Shown here: in pieces, positions 1 to 10,294 of the stretch
Numbering within the stretch: the stretch's first letter is position 1
Layout: each line of letters starts with the position of its first letter
NCBI GenBank assembly: GCA_944989445.1
Contig: CALYLW010000038.1
Span: 1,154,988-1,218,987, forward strand
Direction: 5' to 3'
From: Ampullaceana balthica
Taxonomy: Eukaryota; Mollusca; Gastropoda; Lymnaeidae
DNA length: 64,000 nucleotides
Position numbers and translations under genes: made by a program
The notes under the pieces: generated by a model
What the model saw: only the letters and a program-made list of their open reading frames with translations
Databases searched by the model: none
Told to the model about the DNA's origin: nothing

Positions 1-1008
1 TGCCTGGAAGTGACGTCACAAGTCTCACCTCAGGCAGGTTTCGGTCTCAACGAACGACTCGTATGGCAGTTTGACATTTTCTTCAACTGTTTTCTCCTCC
101 ATTTCCTTAGCCTCCTCGGTGTCATCGCCAATATCCTCAACATCCTGGTTCTATCACGTCACACGTTTAAAGAGACAACAACCATCTTACTCTTGTCTCT
201 CTCCGTCAATGATTTGATCTGTTCGCTAACACAGCCTTTCCGGAGACTTCAGTGTTTCTTCGAGCAGTTTGACCCCCTGATGGCCTTGACCGTGAGGTCG
301 ATCTCTGTGGTTTATTTATTCACCATTCCCGACGTGTTTGTATCCATCAGCATTTGTCACACGACAGCCATCGCCATCGAGCGAGTTGTGGCGGTTTGTT
401 TTCCGTTTCAAGTATCTCGGATATTCACACCGTACCGAGTCAAGTGGATGATAGCATTCCTGTACGTCTACGCGATAGTTTCCATGTCGCCCCTGTTTAG
501 TATTCAGGAGTTCGTGTGGATCTACGACACCAAATACAACGCCACCAGGGGCGGATACGCACTCAGCCGGTTCTTCACCGACCACTTCGACGACCTCAAC
601 AAATACGCCAGCGCCGGTCTCAGCAACCTCTTCACGACGTCAACCTTGGCCACCATCCTCGTCTGCTCGGTCATCATCTGCGTCAAGCTGATGATCGGTC
701 GCCAGAGGGACCTGGCCAAGATCTCAACGGCGCCCACCAACCAGGTCAGAGAGACGCGGGTGGTCAAGATGCTGCTGACTGTGTGCGTCGTGACGTTTTG
801 CGTGTCCCTGCCCACCGCCGTTATCAATTTTTACATTTTGTATTCGAACACGCCGCTTCTGTCCACGGGGAGGGTTTACTATCTGTTGCGCAGTGTGATA
901 TGCTGTCTGTATCAGTTCAACACGTCCATCAACTTCGTCATCTACGTCACGCTGAGCTCGAAATTCTCACAAACGTACCGGAAGTTGATTTGTCGCTCGA
1001 AGACGTAA
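1..1008 (+). CDS. Receptor 1: class A GPCR, candidate chemosensory type, 5' partial
   Basis: Seven-transmembrane receptor expected in the plasma membrane, coupling to a G protein; ligand unknown. The frame is open from base 1 and the first in-frame candidate start (GTG at 10) is not a plausible eukaryotic start, so the true start lies upstream. TM1 carries GVIANILN with the conserved Asn, TM2 has SVNDL with the conserved Asp, TM3 ends in ERV instead of DRY, and TM7 has NFVIY in place of NPxxY. An N-glycosylation site (NAT) lies in extracellular loop 2. No cysteine is seen at the top of TM3 or in loop 2, so the usual disulfide is absent. The C-tail is short, ending at TAA 1006-1008. No intron is needed. 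Bases 70-470 are about 94% identical by eye to receptor 2 while the rest is much less similar. Family placement rests on resemblance to gastropod receptor clusters. Confidence 0.88.
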   Translation, partial: CLEVTSQVSPQAGFGLNERLVWQFDIFFNCFLLHFLSLLGVIANILNILVLSRHTFKETTTILLLSLSVNDLICSLTQPFRRLQCFFEQFDPLMALTVRSISVVYLFTIPDVFVSISICHTTAIAIERVVAVCFPFQVSRIFTPYRVKWMIAFLYVYAIVSMSPLFSIQEFVWIYDTKYNATRGGYALSRFFTDHFDDLNKYASAGLSNLFTTSTLATILVCSVIICVKLMIGRQRDLAKISTAPTNQVRETRVVKMLLTVCVVTFCVSLPTAVINFYILYSNTPLLSTGRVYYLLRSVICCLYQFNTSINFVIYVTLSSKFSQTYRKLICRSKT

Positions 1009-1741
1009 AGGGATTATACTACATGGCAGCCAGTCAAAATACAGGAATAGCTTTATTATTATTTTTTTTTCAAATTTGAGAATTTACATTTACCCTACAA
1101 TGAGATTTGCTCTTGTGATATTACCCATTTCATTATCGGCCAACAGTAATGTCCTTGACAAGAGTCGGTAGATTTATGATATCAATTACTTGTGACATTG
1201 TTGCGATGCGTATTGAAGTCATATATTAGATGATACTCATGTCATATATGAGGAAAAACTCATGTTATGTGTCAGGTGAAATTAATTCTATTTATCAGGC
1301 GAAATTCATGTAATATATCTGGCAAATATCGTGTCTTACATCAGGCATAATTCTTGTCATATATCAGACGAAATTTTATCATATATTGTTTGCGACATTT
1401 ATGTCATTTATCAGGCGATTCAAAACAACAGCTGAAGACTACACCTTCAAGGTATCGACATTTAACATTGTACTATCAATGAGGCAGGTGAGATGACTGG
1501 ACTTTGCACAACTGGAGGGTTATATTCAAGGGTGTTAACTCTGCCATAAAGGGATACGAGGAACAGATTGAACAGACTACCGTGCTTGACGCGACTTACA
1601 GGAAAAAACATTTTTGGTCATCACAAGCAAGGTGTCTTCGTGACCAGGGCTCATATTCGAGTAAAATCTTTACAAAAATATTTTTAAAAAAATTGTAATT
1701 AAAGAAATAAAATATTCGTTAACGTTTCTTTACTTTTAAAG
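1009..1741. other. 3' flank of receptor 1 with decayed tandem repeat
   Basis: No gene seen. Between about 1200 and 1420 there are six or seven diverged copies of a roughly 33-bp unit built on CATATATCAGGCGAAATTC. The rest is AT-rich sequence without a recognisable element; no AATAAA signal lies close after the receptor stop. Confidence 0.5.
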
Positions 1742-2557
1742 TAGGACTGTTATCGATTAAATTAAATTTAATCGTTAAATTTTGAAGAATCTATCGATTA
1801 ATTAATAGATAATTTCGATTAAAACCAAAAATTGAAATTTATGACGTCATTAAACTGAACATTTCTCACGGACATTGAAAATTAAGAATATTTTGAACTA
1901 AATTTCATGACAATGTGTTGATACTTGATTTGTGCTGAAGATGGTACGTCAGAGATGTATTTGATCCTTTAAAAGAGAATGGTTTATGGCAGTGGACACA
2001 GTAAACGTGTTCACCATCTTCGACTTTGCCATCCGCAGTTTGCTTAAAAACAACATATTTGCTCAACTTTCTAGTTATATGTTTAAATTTAACTGCGCTG
2101 ATGCTGTCAGCAGGGCAGTCTTAACGCATAGGCCCGTTTGGCATTTGCCCGCGGGCATACGAGCATATGGGCCCCATGGGAATATGTTTATTTACATATA
2201 TTATGTATATTCATTTTTTATTCCTGTGGGGGAAGGGCCCAACACTATTTCTTTTCCCGGTGTATAAAAGGCTCTGGCTGTCAGCCATTTTATAGTTGAT
2301 GTCTGCCGGTCAACAATGATTAATAAAATAAATTTTAATATTACGATGGAGATGTTTGTACGTAAAAAAATATATATAAATTATTATTAATTATTTAATA
2401 ATTTATAATTTATTTAATAAAATTTTTAAAAAATATTATAAATATTTTCTTAAATTTTAATCGAATTTTTATCGATTAAAATTATTTTAATCGATATTTA
2501 ATCGATAAAATTGTTAAGGATTAATCGAGAAATAAATCGATAATTTCCGCAGCCCTA
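1742..2557. mobile_element. Non-autonomous hAT element, 816 bp
   Basis: The element is flanked by a perfect 8-bp target duplication TTTTAAAG (1734-1741 and 2558-2565). Its ends are inverted: TAGGACTGTTATCGATT at the left and the complement of TAGGGCTGCGGAAATTATC at the right, followed inward by many ATCGATTAA motifs. Eight-base target duplications and short imperfect inverted ends are typical of hAT transposons. No transposase frame remains. A second hAT element is nested inside it. Confidence 0.8.
2111..2276. mobile_element. Nested hAT MITE, 166 bp
   Basis: It lies inside the 1742-2557 element and is flanked by the perfect duplication GCTGTCAG (2103-2110 and 2277-2284). The left end begins CAGGGCAGTCTTAACGCA and the right end finishes in GGCTCTG. 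The left 70 bases closely match the terminal region of the hAT at 57290-59532, so it is probably a deletion derivative of that family. Confidence 0.8.
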
Positions 2558-2577
2558 TTTTAAAGTAATATATAATA

Positions 2578-3108
2578 CTAGACGCCCCGTGGCGTAGCAT
2601 ACGCCACAGACTTGCTCATGGAGAGTGCAAAGAAAGTGGAGAAAGAACGGACACAAACTCGACTCATTGTTGGTTTTGAGACATTCGCACTGTTGTTATC
2701 TACCTGCTCAACACCATTTATCACATTAGCTTGCCAACCATAAACTGTGATTGGCCAACCCTAGCGAGGGTCAGCCATTTTGGCAATAAAGGGGTAAAAG
2801 AACAGGCAAAAACAGACATTTTAAAAATTAAAAAACAACAACAATGTTTTCGCTGGGGCTTGAGCATTCTAAGGCGGACGTGATAACCAGTACACTACGA
2901 ACCTCACGTTATTCTGTGAAGGAACAATGCAAGTGAACGCAAGGACCATTGTTGGTCTCGAGACATTTGTCGACCCCAGCGAGGGTCATTCGTCATGCTC
3001 GTTTGCACATACTCGCTTTGGTGAAGGGGGCAGGAGAAGGGTTAGAGAGTCGGCGTGCGTGCGTGGTGTCCCGCATGGTTGGGCAACGTAGAGAATTATA
3101 TATACAGA
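2578..3108 (-). mobile_element. Non-autonomous Helitron, copy A
   Basis: Read on the minus strand the element ends in a hairpin (arms GGCGTA/TACGCC, about 2588-2606) followed by the Helitron terminus CTAG-T. The 5' end at 3108 reads TCTGTATATATAATTC, close to TCTATATATATAATTC in copies B and C. It contains a tRNA-Val-like stretch at 2851-2901. No Rep or helicase frame is present. Confidence 0.7.
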
Positions 3109-5835
3109 CAAATGACATGCGTTTTATCTTTTGGGGGATCCGTTAATCCCCCCTCCCCAATTTTTACTTATTATGTTAAACAATAAAATCTTTAACAAAT
3201 AATTTTTAAAAAATTTGTTCAAGTCGCCAAAAATAAACTTAATTTTTAAAAATAATTTTAACTAACAGATTATTACTAATGTTTTAATGTCCATGGAATT
3301 GGCAATCTGCACTATAGAAGTCTGAAACTATGCAACATCTTGATCTATCGAACATCTGAAACTCTGGAAAATCGGGTTCTATGGAGCATCTGGTTCTATT
3401 GAAAAATATGAAGCCATGAAACATGGGGATTTATATATTTATTTATATAGGTGTCGAAATAATTTGATACTTGACTATGAATCAAAGAGACTTGAAGTAG
3501 AATCAATAGAATATAAAGGTATCAAGACACATGATTTATGATCTATAGAAAATTCGGGCATTCAACTTACATAACTTATAGCAATCTTTAATATTAAGAT
3601 GTCTTCATCAACTTGACTTACAGGTAGGCAAACTCAAGGTCAACAAAATGCACCACCACCACGCCTGTGTTAACCGACAAAAGAATTGTAACCTTACATA
3701 TTTTTGTTCAGGAACATACACTAACGGACATAGAGAAAATAGTAGCTCTTTATATCTTACTTTTTTTTTAAAAGTCCCATAACCTCGTGGTCGTTATAAC
3801 CCGGTAGTCGTAGGGGGTTCTAATGTTTCCATTAAGAACATTTTCGGGCTTGATAGACCTGGCACGCCCATCCCTCTCCAGGTCAGCGGAGGACTTTCTA
3901 AGCGTTAGTCCTTCATCAAGATTTTTATAGTGGCTTTAACGTTTAATCGATCCCACGGCCCCTCAGCTTGTGAGGCGAGCACACTATTGACTTCGCTATC
4001 CAGCGGCCTATATCGTATATTGATTTAAACAAGGAATGAGGTCTTTGTAGGCCCGTAGGACATAGCGCTGTCCGCAGGTTTTGGTCCTATCGACTACCCA
4101 CTTTAACTTCTTAACAAATGACCACTTTATCAGAAACAACCAAAGATATATTCAATTTCTAAGCAGACTTTATCACAACGGTGGCTATCGTCAATAGTGG
4201 ATTTAAACCATCACCGTATACCTACTGCCAATTAAATGGCTAACCTGTGGCACTGTTATTTTCTGCGAATTCATATCAATTTTAAAATGGCAGCCTATTT
4301 AAAGAAAAAAATATTTGCGAAAATTCTTAGTTGCTACCATGATATGTTTACAAACTGAGTCTATAGAACAATTACATTTACAACAATTAGTTTTTACCGT
4401 CAAATACTGGAGTAGAATTTATTTCATATTCACATTGATTAAAATTTTAAACTTAATCAGATGTCTTTAAGACAATGTCGAGCTAAGTTTATGGGGCGGG
4501 CTTGGTTTAAAACAAGCATGACATTATCTTCCAAAAATTATGATGAGGAAATTATGTAATCATTAAAATGTTCGTAAAATGACATTATTGGCCAGTCCTT
4601 GCATATCGATCATGATATCAAACTAAACACAACGACACAGACACTATCATAGCCCTGAGGTGAAAGCCACGTTTTTGTTTTTGTTTAGTTGATGATATGA
4701 AATGAGAGCTAATCACATATTTACCCGAGTATCAACATTAAACGTATCTAAGTTAACCACCTTAATCACTTGTTGCAAACTTATGTCTATCGTTATTTTC
4801 TGGTATATACTTTTCAAGCTCCAAAAAACTCAGTATAATACCGATCTTTAAGAACAACTGAAATGCTTTGATGTGTAGATGATACATTCCAACTTCGTCA
4901 CTTGTAAAACCGATATCAACTCCAACATTAAATTTATTTAATAACAAAAGTGTCTAGAAAATGTATGAATACAGCTATACATATAATCGTACTTTGAAAA
5001 AAATTGCTTTAATAGTTGAGTTTAGAACGTGAAATTTTCAACTAAGAATCCGTGATTATTTAAAGAAAATGAATTGAGCGGAAGCTTCGAATTTATTTCA
5101 CAATCTTGGCATGGATTCATGGTGTAATAATGGCCATTTGTTTCCAGCCAAATTTGAATATTATCTAAAGTAATAGATCTATGTTCACAGTCCACCACAG
5201 TTGATTGAAACACTAATATTAAGCAAGTGAAATTATTTCACATAGATCTCTAAAGATATTTTTAAAAAAACAACAACCTTAAAAAGAACATTTCAAAAGA
5301 TTTTTTTTCTTAATCACTATTTTGATAATTGCTTTATTGTTTAGACGATTCTCACATGTAAACAAAACCAATGAAAACAACGAATTTCAGCCTAGATATA
5401 ATGTATTTTCCATAAACATGCATATACATATAATTTTTTAAAATATTTTAATTTAAAAAGAAATAAATGCTTTTCCTAACATTTTTAAAAAGTAGATAAA
5501 ATGATCGCAAACTGTGATATTTCCGTGAATTATCATTAAGGAGGTTAAATCCAGGACAAAAATGAACCCATCAGATTACCATCAAAGTAAAGATGAATAA
5601 AATAATATATATCTAATATAAATATGAACAAAACAGTGAAACAGCCGGGTAAATTAAAAAAAAAGTCTATCACTGGGGTAAAGTTGATCATAACAGTGTA
5701 TTACCAATGTAAATAGGAACAAAACAGTATTTTAACAAGGTAAAGGTAAACGAAACAGTGTATCACCAAGGTAAACTATCTCGAAAAGCCTTCAAACCCA
5801 GCGAAGGTCTGTAACCACAATCTCTGAAGTGCAAC
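3109..5835. other. Gene-free AT-rich interval before receptor 2
   Basis: No credible gene was found. A GC-richer block at about 3770-4120 looks like a remnant of an unidentified interspersed repeat. Bases 5580-5785, just upstream of the receptor 2 start, hold four or five diverged copies of a roughly 40-bp unit containing AAACAGTGTATCACCAAGG. Short frames at 4762-4947 and 5022-5213 have no coding character. Confidence 0.5.
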
Positions 5836-7035
5836 ATGAACTGTCAAGATATATTTTTGGACTTAATCTCGCCAGGATCAAGCATGGCCTCAATCATTGA
5901 GTCGACGTGCTACAACACCACATTGAAACCGTTAACTGGCAATGACGTTAATTACGACCAACAGCTCATTGATAAGTTTGACATTTTCTTGAACTGTTTT
6001 CTTCTCCATTTCCTGAGCCTCCTCGGTGTCATCGCCAATATCCTCAACATCCTGGTTCTATCACGTCACACGTTTAAAGAGACAACAACCATCTTACTCT
6101 TGTCTCTCTCCATCAATGATTTCATCTGTTCGCTAACACAGCCGTTCCGGAGACTTCAGTGTTTCTTCGAGCAGTTTGACCCCTTGATGGCATTGACAGT
6201 GAGGTCAATCTCCGTTGTTTACTTATACGCCATTCCCGACGTGTTTGTGTCCATCAGCATTTGTCACACGACAGCCATCGCCATTGAGCGAGTTGTGGCA
6301 GTTTGTTTCCCGTTTCAAGTATCTCGAACATTTACACCGTACCGAGTCAAGTGGATGATAGCATTCTTGTACGTCTATACCATTGCCTTGCTGTCGCCTA
6401 TGTTCAAAATTCTGGACTTAGTGTGGGTGTACGATCCTCAGTTCAACGCCACCAGGGGCGGATTCGTTTACAGCAAGTTCTTGTCTGAGAACTACGACAT
6501 ACTCAACCAATTTTCAACCATTGGCATCACGAACCTCCTGTCGACGGCGCCGCTGGTGGTCATCCTCTTGTGTTCTCTGGTCATCGTGGTCAAACTTCTC
6601 TTCAGCCGTCACAATTATCTCAAGCGGATCTCCGGTGGCGCGACCAATCTTGTGAAGGACGGACGGGTGGCGAAGATGTTGTTGACGGTCTGTGTCGTGA
6701 CGTTCGTCGCGTCGCTGCCGACCGTTGTCATCAATGTTTACATCCTGTACACCGATCTGTCGTTGATGAAAAACGGGAAGTTCTTCTACGTCCTGCGGAG
6801 CGTCATCGCCTGCCTCTACCAGTTCAACGCCGCCATCAACTTCATCATCTACGTCACCATGAGCTCCAAGTTTTTCAGAACGTACGTCAACTTATTCAGA
6901 TGTGGGCTTCGACACGATACAAAGTCAACAGCTGCTATTACAAGGTCTGCGCATCCTGGGAGTGTCAGGCACGATATTTGCTTAGACAGGCAGTCGAGTT
7001 TAAAATATTCGCTTCATAATTTTGACAGAAAGTAA
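5836..7035 (+). CDS. Receptor 2: class A GPCR, candidate chemosensory type, complete
   Basis: Complete 399-residue intronless receptor. The ATG at 5836 has A at -3. The N-terminus is about 50 residues with an N-glycosylation site at Asn27. Predicted TM1 52-76 (Asn68), TM2 85-104 (Asp95), TM3 122-146 ending in E151-R152-V instead of DRY, TM4 171-190, loop 2 with glycosylation site Asn204, TM5 231-254, TM6 277-302, and TM7 318-342 with Asn335-F-I-I-Tyr339 replacing NPxxY. The cytoplasmic tail of about 55 residues is longer than in receptor 1. No TM3/loop 2 disulfide cysteines are present. It should act at the cell surface through a G protein; the ligand cannot be told from sequence. Its first half is nearly identical to receptor 1 and its second half is clearly diverged, suggesting gene conversion. 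Confidence 0.92.
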   Translation: MNCQDIFLDLISPGSSMASIIESTCYNTTLKPLTGNDVNYDQQLIDKFDIFLNCFLLHFLSLLGVIANILNILVLSRHTFKETTTILLLSLSINDFICSLTQPFRRLQCFFEQFDPLMALTVRSISVVYLYAIPDVFVSISICHTTAIAIERVVAVCFPFQVSRTFTPYRVKWMIAFLYVYTIALLSPMFKILDLVWVYDPQFNATRGGFVYSKFLSENYDILNQFSTIGITNLLSTAPLVVILLCSLVIVVKLLFSRHNYLKRISGGATNLVKDGRVAKMLLTVCVVTFVASLPTVVINVYILYTDLSLMKNGKFFYVLRSVIACLYQFNAAINFIIYVTMSSKFFRTYVNLFRCGLRHDTKSTAAITRSAHPGSVRHDICLDRQSSLKYSLHNFDRK

Positions 7036-7334
7036 AATTATTTATGTTTACTAAGGTTTTGTTGTGCTAGCTTTTCTAATAGAAGTTAATAATATTGCAT
7101 TAATGCGAGGAAATTTGTTCTGAAATTTTTTTGTGAATAAGCGCCCGAAATTATATGTCAACGATTCGGTAGTAAGATAGTAAGACAGCAAAACGTTCTT
7201 AATTGAAGAAAATTGAAAAGTTCAAAGAAGACAGATTAATCTCAGGATTATTTCAGATCAAAAGTTGTTTTTGTTTGTAGACCAACTCTTAAGCAACAGC
7301 ATTAACTAGAGGAATTGTTAAGGAATAAATCCAA
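7036..7334. other. 3' flank of receptor 2
   Basis: No gene or repeat was recognised. An AATAAA motif near 7323 is the first possible polyadenylation signal downstream of the receptor stop. Confidence 0.4.
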
Positions 7335-8271
7335 CTAGATGCGACCCGCGGCGTAGCATACGCCGCAGACTTGCTCATAATAGACAGTGCAAAGAACGGT
7401 GGGGGGGGATTGAGAGTACGGACACAAGCAGCAGCACGAAGTAATGAAAACATAGCGAGTAAACATGGAGAAATGAACCATCCCTTAAACATAAACTGTG
7501 ATTGGCCGACCCTAGCCAGAGTTAGTCATGTTTAGGGTTGTTAATTGCGTGTCGTTGTTTTTTTTTGGCGAACCCATTATCGATTATGTAACACCGATTT
7601 TAAACCGATTATCGTTTTATTGCTGACTTTATGGAAATTAGGGGTGTACCGGATTTCGCCACTGGCTTCGGCAAATCCGGAATCCGGCCATATTTACAAA
7701 TCCGGCTCCGGCAGAAATTTGCTTCATAAATCCGCCAAATTCGGCTTGCCGGGTTTGCGATAAAATATATATTATTTATAGCTCCGGCTCCGGTGAATCT
7801 GGAATCCGGCTATTTTTACAAATCCGGCTTCGGCTCCGGTCGGATTTCACTTTATAAATCCAGCCGAATCAAATTCGGTTATCGGTTTGGGAAATTTAAA
7901 ACCGATTGTCGCTTTCAAATCCAATTATCGTTTAACAGTGTTAGTCATCTTGGGAAAAGGGGGAAAAGAGCGGACAGAAACATACATTTTTAAAAATTAA
8001 AAGAAAATTGCTCCCGCTGGGGTTTGATCCAGGATTTTCCGCGTGCAAGGCGGATCTGATAACCACTTCACTACGAATCATATATTATCCTTTGAAGGAA
8101 AAACCCAACTGAACGGCAAGTGAACGCAAAAAGCTTTCTTGCCACCCAACCCTCCCCTTTTTTTTCTCTTTTCATCCCACCACGCTAGCCAACTGTGATT
8201 TTTCGACACCAGCGAGGGTTATTCGTCATGCTCATTTGCACATGGTCGTTTAGGAGAAATATATATATAGA
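7335..8271 (-). mobile_element. Non-autonomous Helitron, copy B
   Basis: On the minus strand the 3' end has the palindrome GCGGCGTATGCTACGCCGC followed by CTAG-T, and the 5' end at 8271 is TCTATATATATATTTCTCC inserted next to T, as expected for Helitrons. Bases 8014-8077 contain a tRNA-Val-like stretch with A- and B-box-like parts. The internal sequence is interrupted by a separate 411-bp insertion at 7530-7940. No Rep/helicase coding sequence is present. Confidence 0.75.
7530..7940. mobile_element. hAT-like insertion inside Helitron B
   Basis: Sequence absent from the related Helitron copies A and C is flanked by the perfect 8-bp repeat TTAGTCAT (7522-7529 and 7941-7948). Inside are inverted copies of ACCGATTTTAAACCGATTATCG-like sequence near both ends and two tandem copies of a roughly 110-bp block rich in TCCGGCTCCGG (about 7664-7870). 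Terminal repeats are weak, so assignment to hAT rests mainly on the target duplication. Confidence 0.6.
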
Positions 8272-9172
8272 TAATATTTGTAGCTTCCAATACGGTGTAT
8301 CACCACATTTATCCCAATTTGGTCTTTCAAACATTTTGACAAAGATTGAAATAAAACATTATTCTGCTTTGATAAGTTCTCAAAAACTTTTAATTGGGGT
8401 GGGGGTCTTTTCCAATTTTCTTTAATTTAAATATTTTGGACACATGGACAGACCAAACACCTAGCTTTAAACCAACCGATTTCACTGTGGCATTTAACTA
8501 AATAGTCTCCGATACAGACTAAATAGTCTCCCAAAGTTCTATTTTTAGCAGGGACCCAAAATAAAAAAAAACAAAAAAAACAACAACTAAAACACCATCA
8601 ACAAATCAATGAAAACACACACACACACAATCACACACTCACACAATCACAAACACACACAATCACACACACACACAATCACACGCATAAGCACGCAATC
8701 AAGAATAATTAAACACATAAAAATCAAAAACTTATTGACACACAATCAAATGCACAAAGAATAATCACTTACACTCATACCAGGAAGCATGCACTAAAAG
8801 TAGATTTAAAAGATAATTATCCACTACAAGTAATGATCCACAATAAATTATTCCACACATGAGTAATACACTCAAGATCCTCCTGCATAATATGTTGTCC
8901 ACATAGTTTTGGCAGTGACTACGAGGCTCCTACATTTCATTGGTTTGAAGGTAAATTGACGAGCAAACCAGCATACTTAAAAAATACATGTGAATTTTTC
9001 ATCTGGAAAAGGCCAATAGTTTTAGATGTGCTTAGTGTTACTTTGAATGTGAAGAGAAAATTGAATTTTACTAAGGAACATTGAAATATAAAAACACTTT
9101 CTTTTTTTTAATGCCACGGGTGCAAATCTGTTGGTTATAGACTATAGACCAGGGGTCGCTGTTGGTTATAGA
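8272..9172. other. Gene-free interval with CA microsatellite
   Basis: No gene was found. An interrupted (CA)n/(CAAT)-type microsatellite covers about 8610-8695. The remainder is AT-rich and unclassified. Confidence 0.5.
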
Positions 9173-9189
9173 CTATAGACCAGGGGTCG
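9131..9189. repeat. 31-bp tandem duplication at the hAT MITE boundary
   Basis: Two copies spaced 31 bp apart (from 9131 and 9162) each contain the flank TTGGTTATAGACTATAGAC followed by CAGGGGTCG. The latter is the first nine bases of the terminal repeat of the adjacent hAT element, so the duplication includes host flank, target site and transposon tip. Confidence 0.8.
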
Positions 9190-9506
9190 GGAAACTTTTT
9201 GCCTGAGAGAGCCATAAACACGACATGTTTTGAAAAGTAATTCTGTGAGAGCCATATATTGTGTTAAAAACTAAAAAAATCAAATATATGTGTGCAACTT
9301 GTGTAATTTCAACACTTAAAGTACAATAATTATGTCTCTGAATTCTTTTTAACAACATTGTTATGCTGTTTTTTATATGCTATTAGGATGTAGATCAAAG
9401 GAGTCTTGATAAAAGTTTTTTTTTAAATCGAACATTTTTCTGAGAACCAGATGCAGCCACCAATAGAGCCACATCTGGCTCGCGAGTCATGGTTTCCCGG
9501 CCCCTG
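9181..9506. mobile_element. hAT MITE, 326 bp
   Basis: Inverted ends CAGGGGTCGGGAAAC and GTTTCCCGGCCCCTG are flanked by 8-bp repeats CTATAGAC (9173-9180) and CCATAGAC (9507-9514), seven of eight matching. GAGAGCCA and GAGCCACA motifs occur just inside the ends. There is no coding capacity. Confidence 0.8.
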
Positions 9507-9514
9507 CCATAGAC

Positions 9515-10058
9515 CATCGCGATCTCGACTTAAATTAACCAGCTGCGCTGCAGAGAAATATGACGTACCAAGGAAGAGATGTCAAATCTGTTTGGAATAA
9601 AAGTTGTCATCGCTGCATTTACTCTCTGTAAGTTTAAAGATAACAAAACCAAAGCATTGAGATGCAATTATGAACTGGTCGCGTCAGTAAAAACTCATCT
9701 AAATAACTACCAAAATAAGTATTGACATTTTTTTTTATTGCGTTCAAACACTTGATGATCTGAAATTACAATTACAATAATACAATCACAGGCACAAGTG
9801 CAAAATATTAAGATAATGTTTACAATTTGAATATTTATTTAAAAAAGGTGATTCTGCTTAACTCTAAATTTTAAGGTATTTCATAGAAAATAACAGGCTT
9901 AATAAATTTTAACAGATTTTGGAGGTATGTTAAGTGCTATATCATCCTCTGTTTAGTGATGTGAAGGGCAATAATTTTTTTGAGTGGCGTGAAGTGCTAT
10001 TTTATACTTTTTAAATTTATCTTTGTCAGTCCCAATAATTCCTTTTCACTGAATCAGA
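9515..10058. other. Gene-free interval between hAT elements
   Basis: AT-rich sequence with no recognisable gene, repeat array or element ends. Confidence 0.4.
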
Positions 10059-10294
10059 AGATATATCAGTGGCGTAGCTAGGGTCATGTGCGCCCGGGGA
10101 CATGACACAAAATCGGCGCCCCTTGTCGGACCGAAAGGTTCTGGGGGCTCATTGAGCCCCTAAGAAGAATTTGAAATTTTACGGTTAATGTAGTTCATTT
10201 TCGAAGCTTCTGGTATTTTAATGAAATAGAACACAGACTAATATTTCTCTATAAGATTGTAAACAATTTATTTGAAAAAAAAATACTCTACTAA

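Noticed and set aside
316..827. Minus-strand frames opposite receptor 1, and similar frames opposite receptors 2 and 4
   Set aside because: Antisense or shifted shadows of real receptor coding sequence without recognisable features.
1504..1698. 64-codon plus-strand frame
   Set aside because: Short, AT-rich, no recognisable domain and adjacent to a hAT element.
8014..8077. Possible tRNA-Val gene
   Set aside because: The acceptor and T-arm parts are degenerate, and the same stretch recurs at the same place in other Helitron copies.
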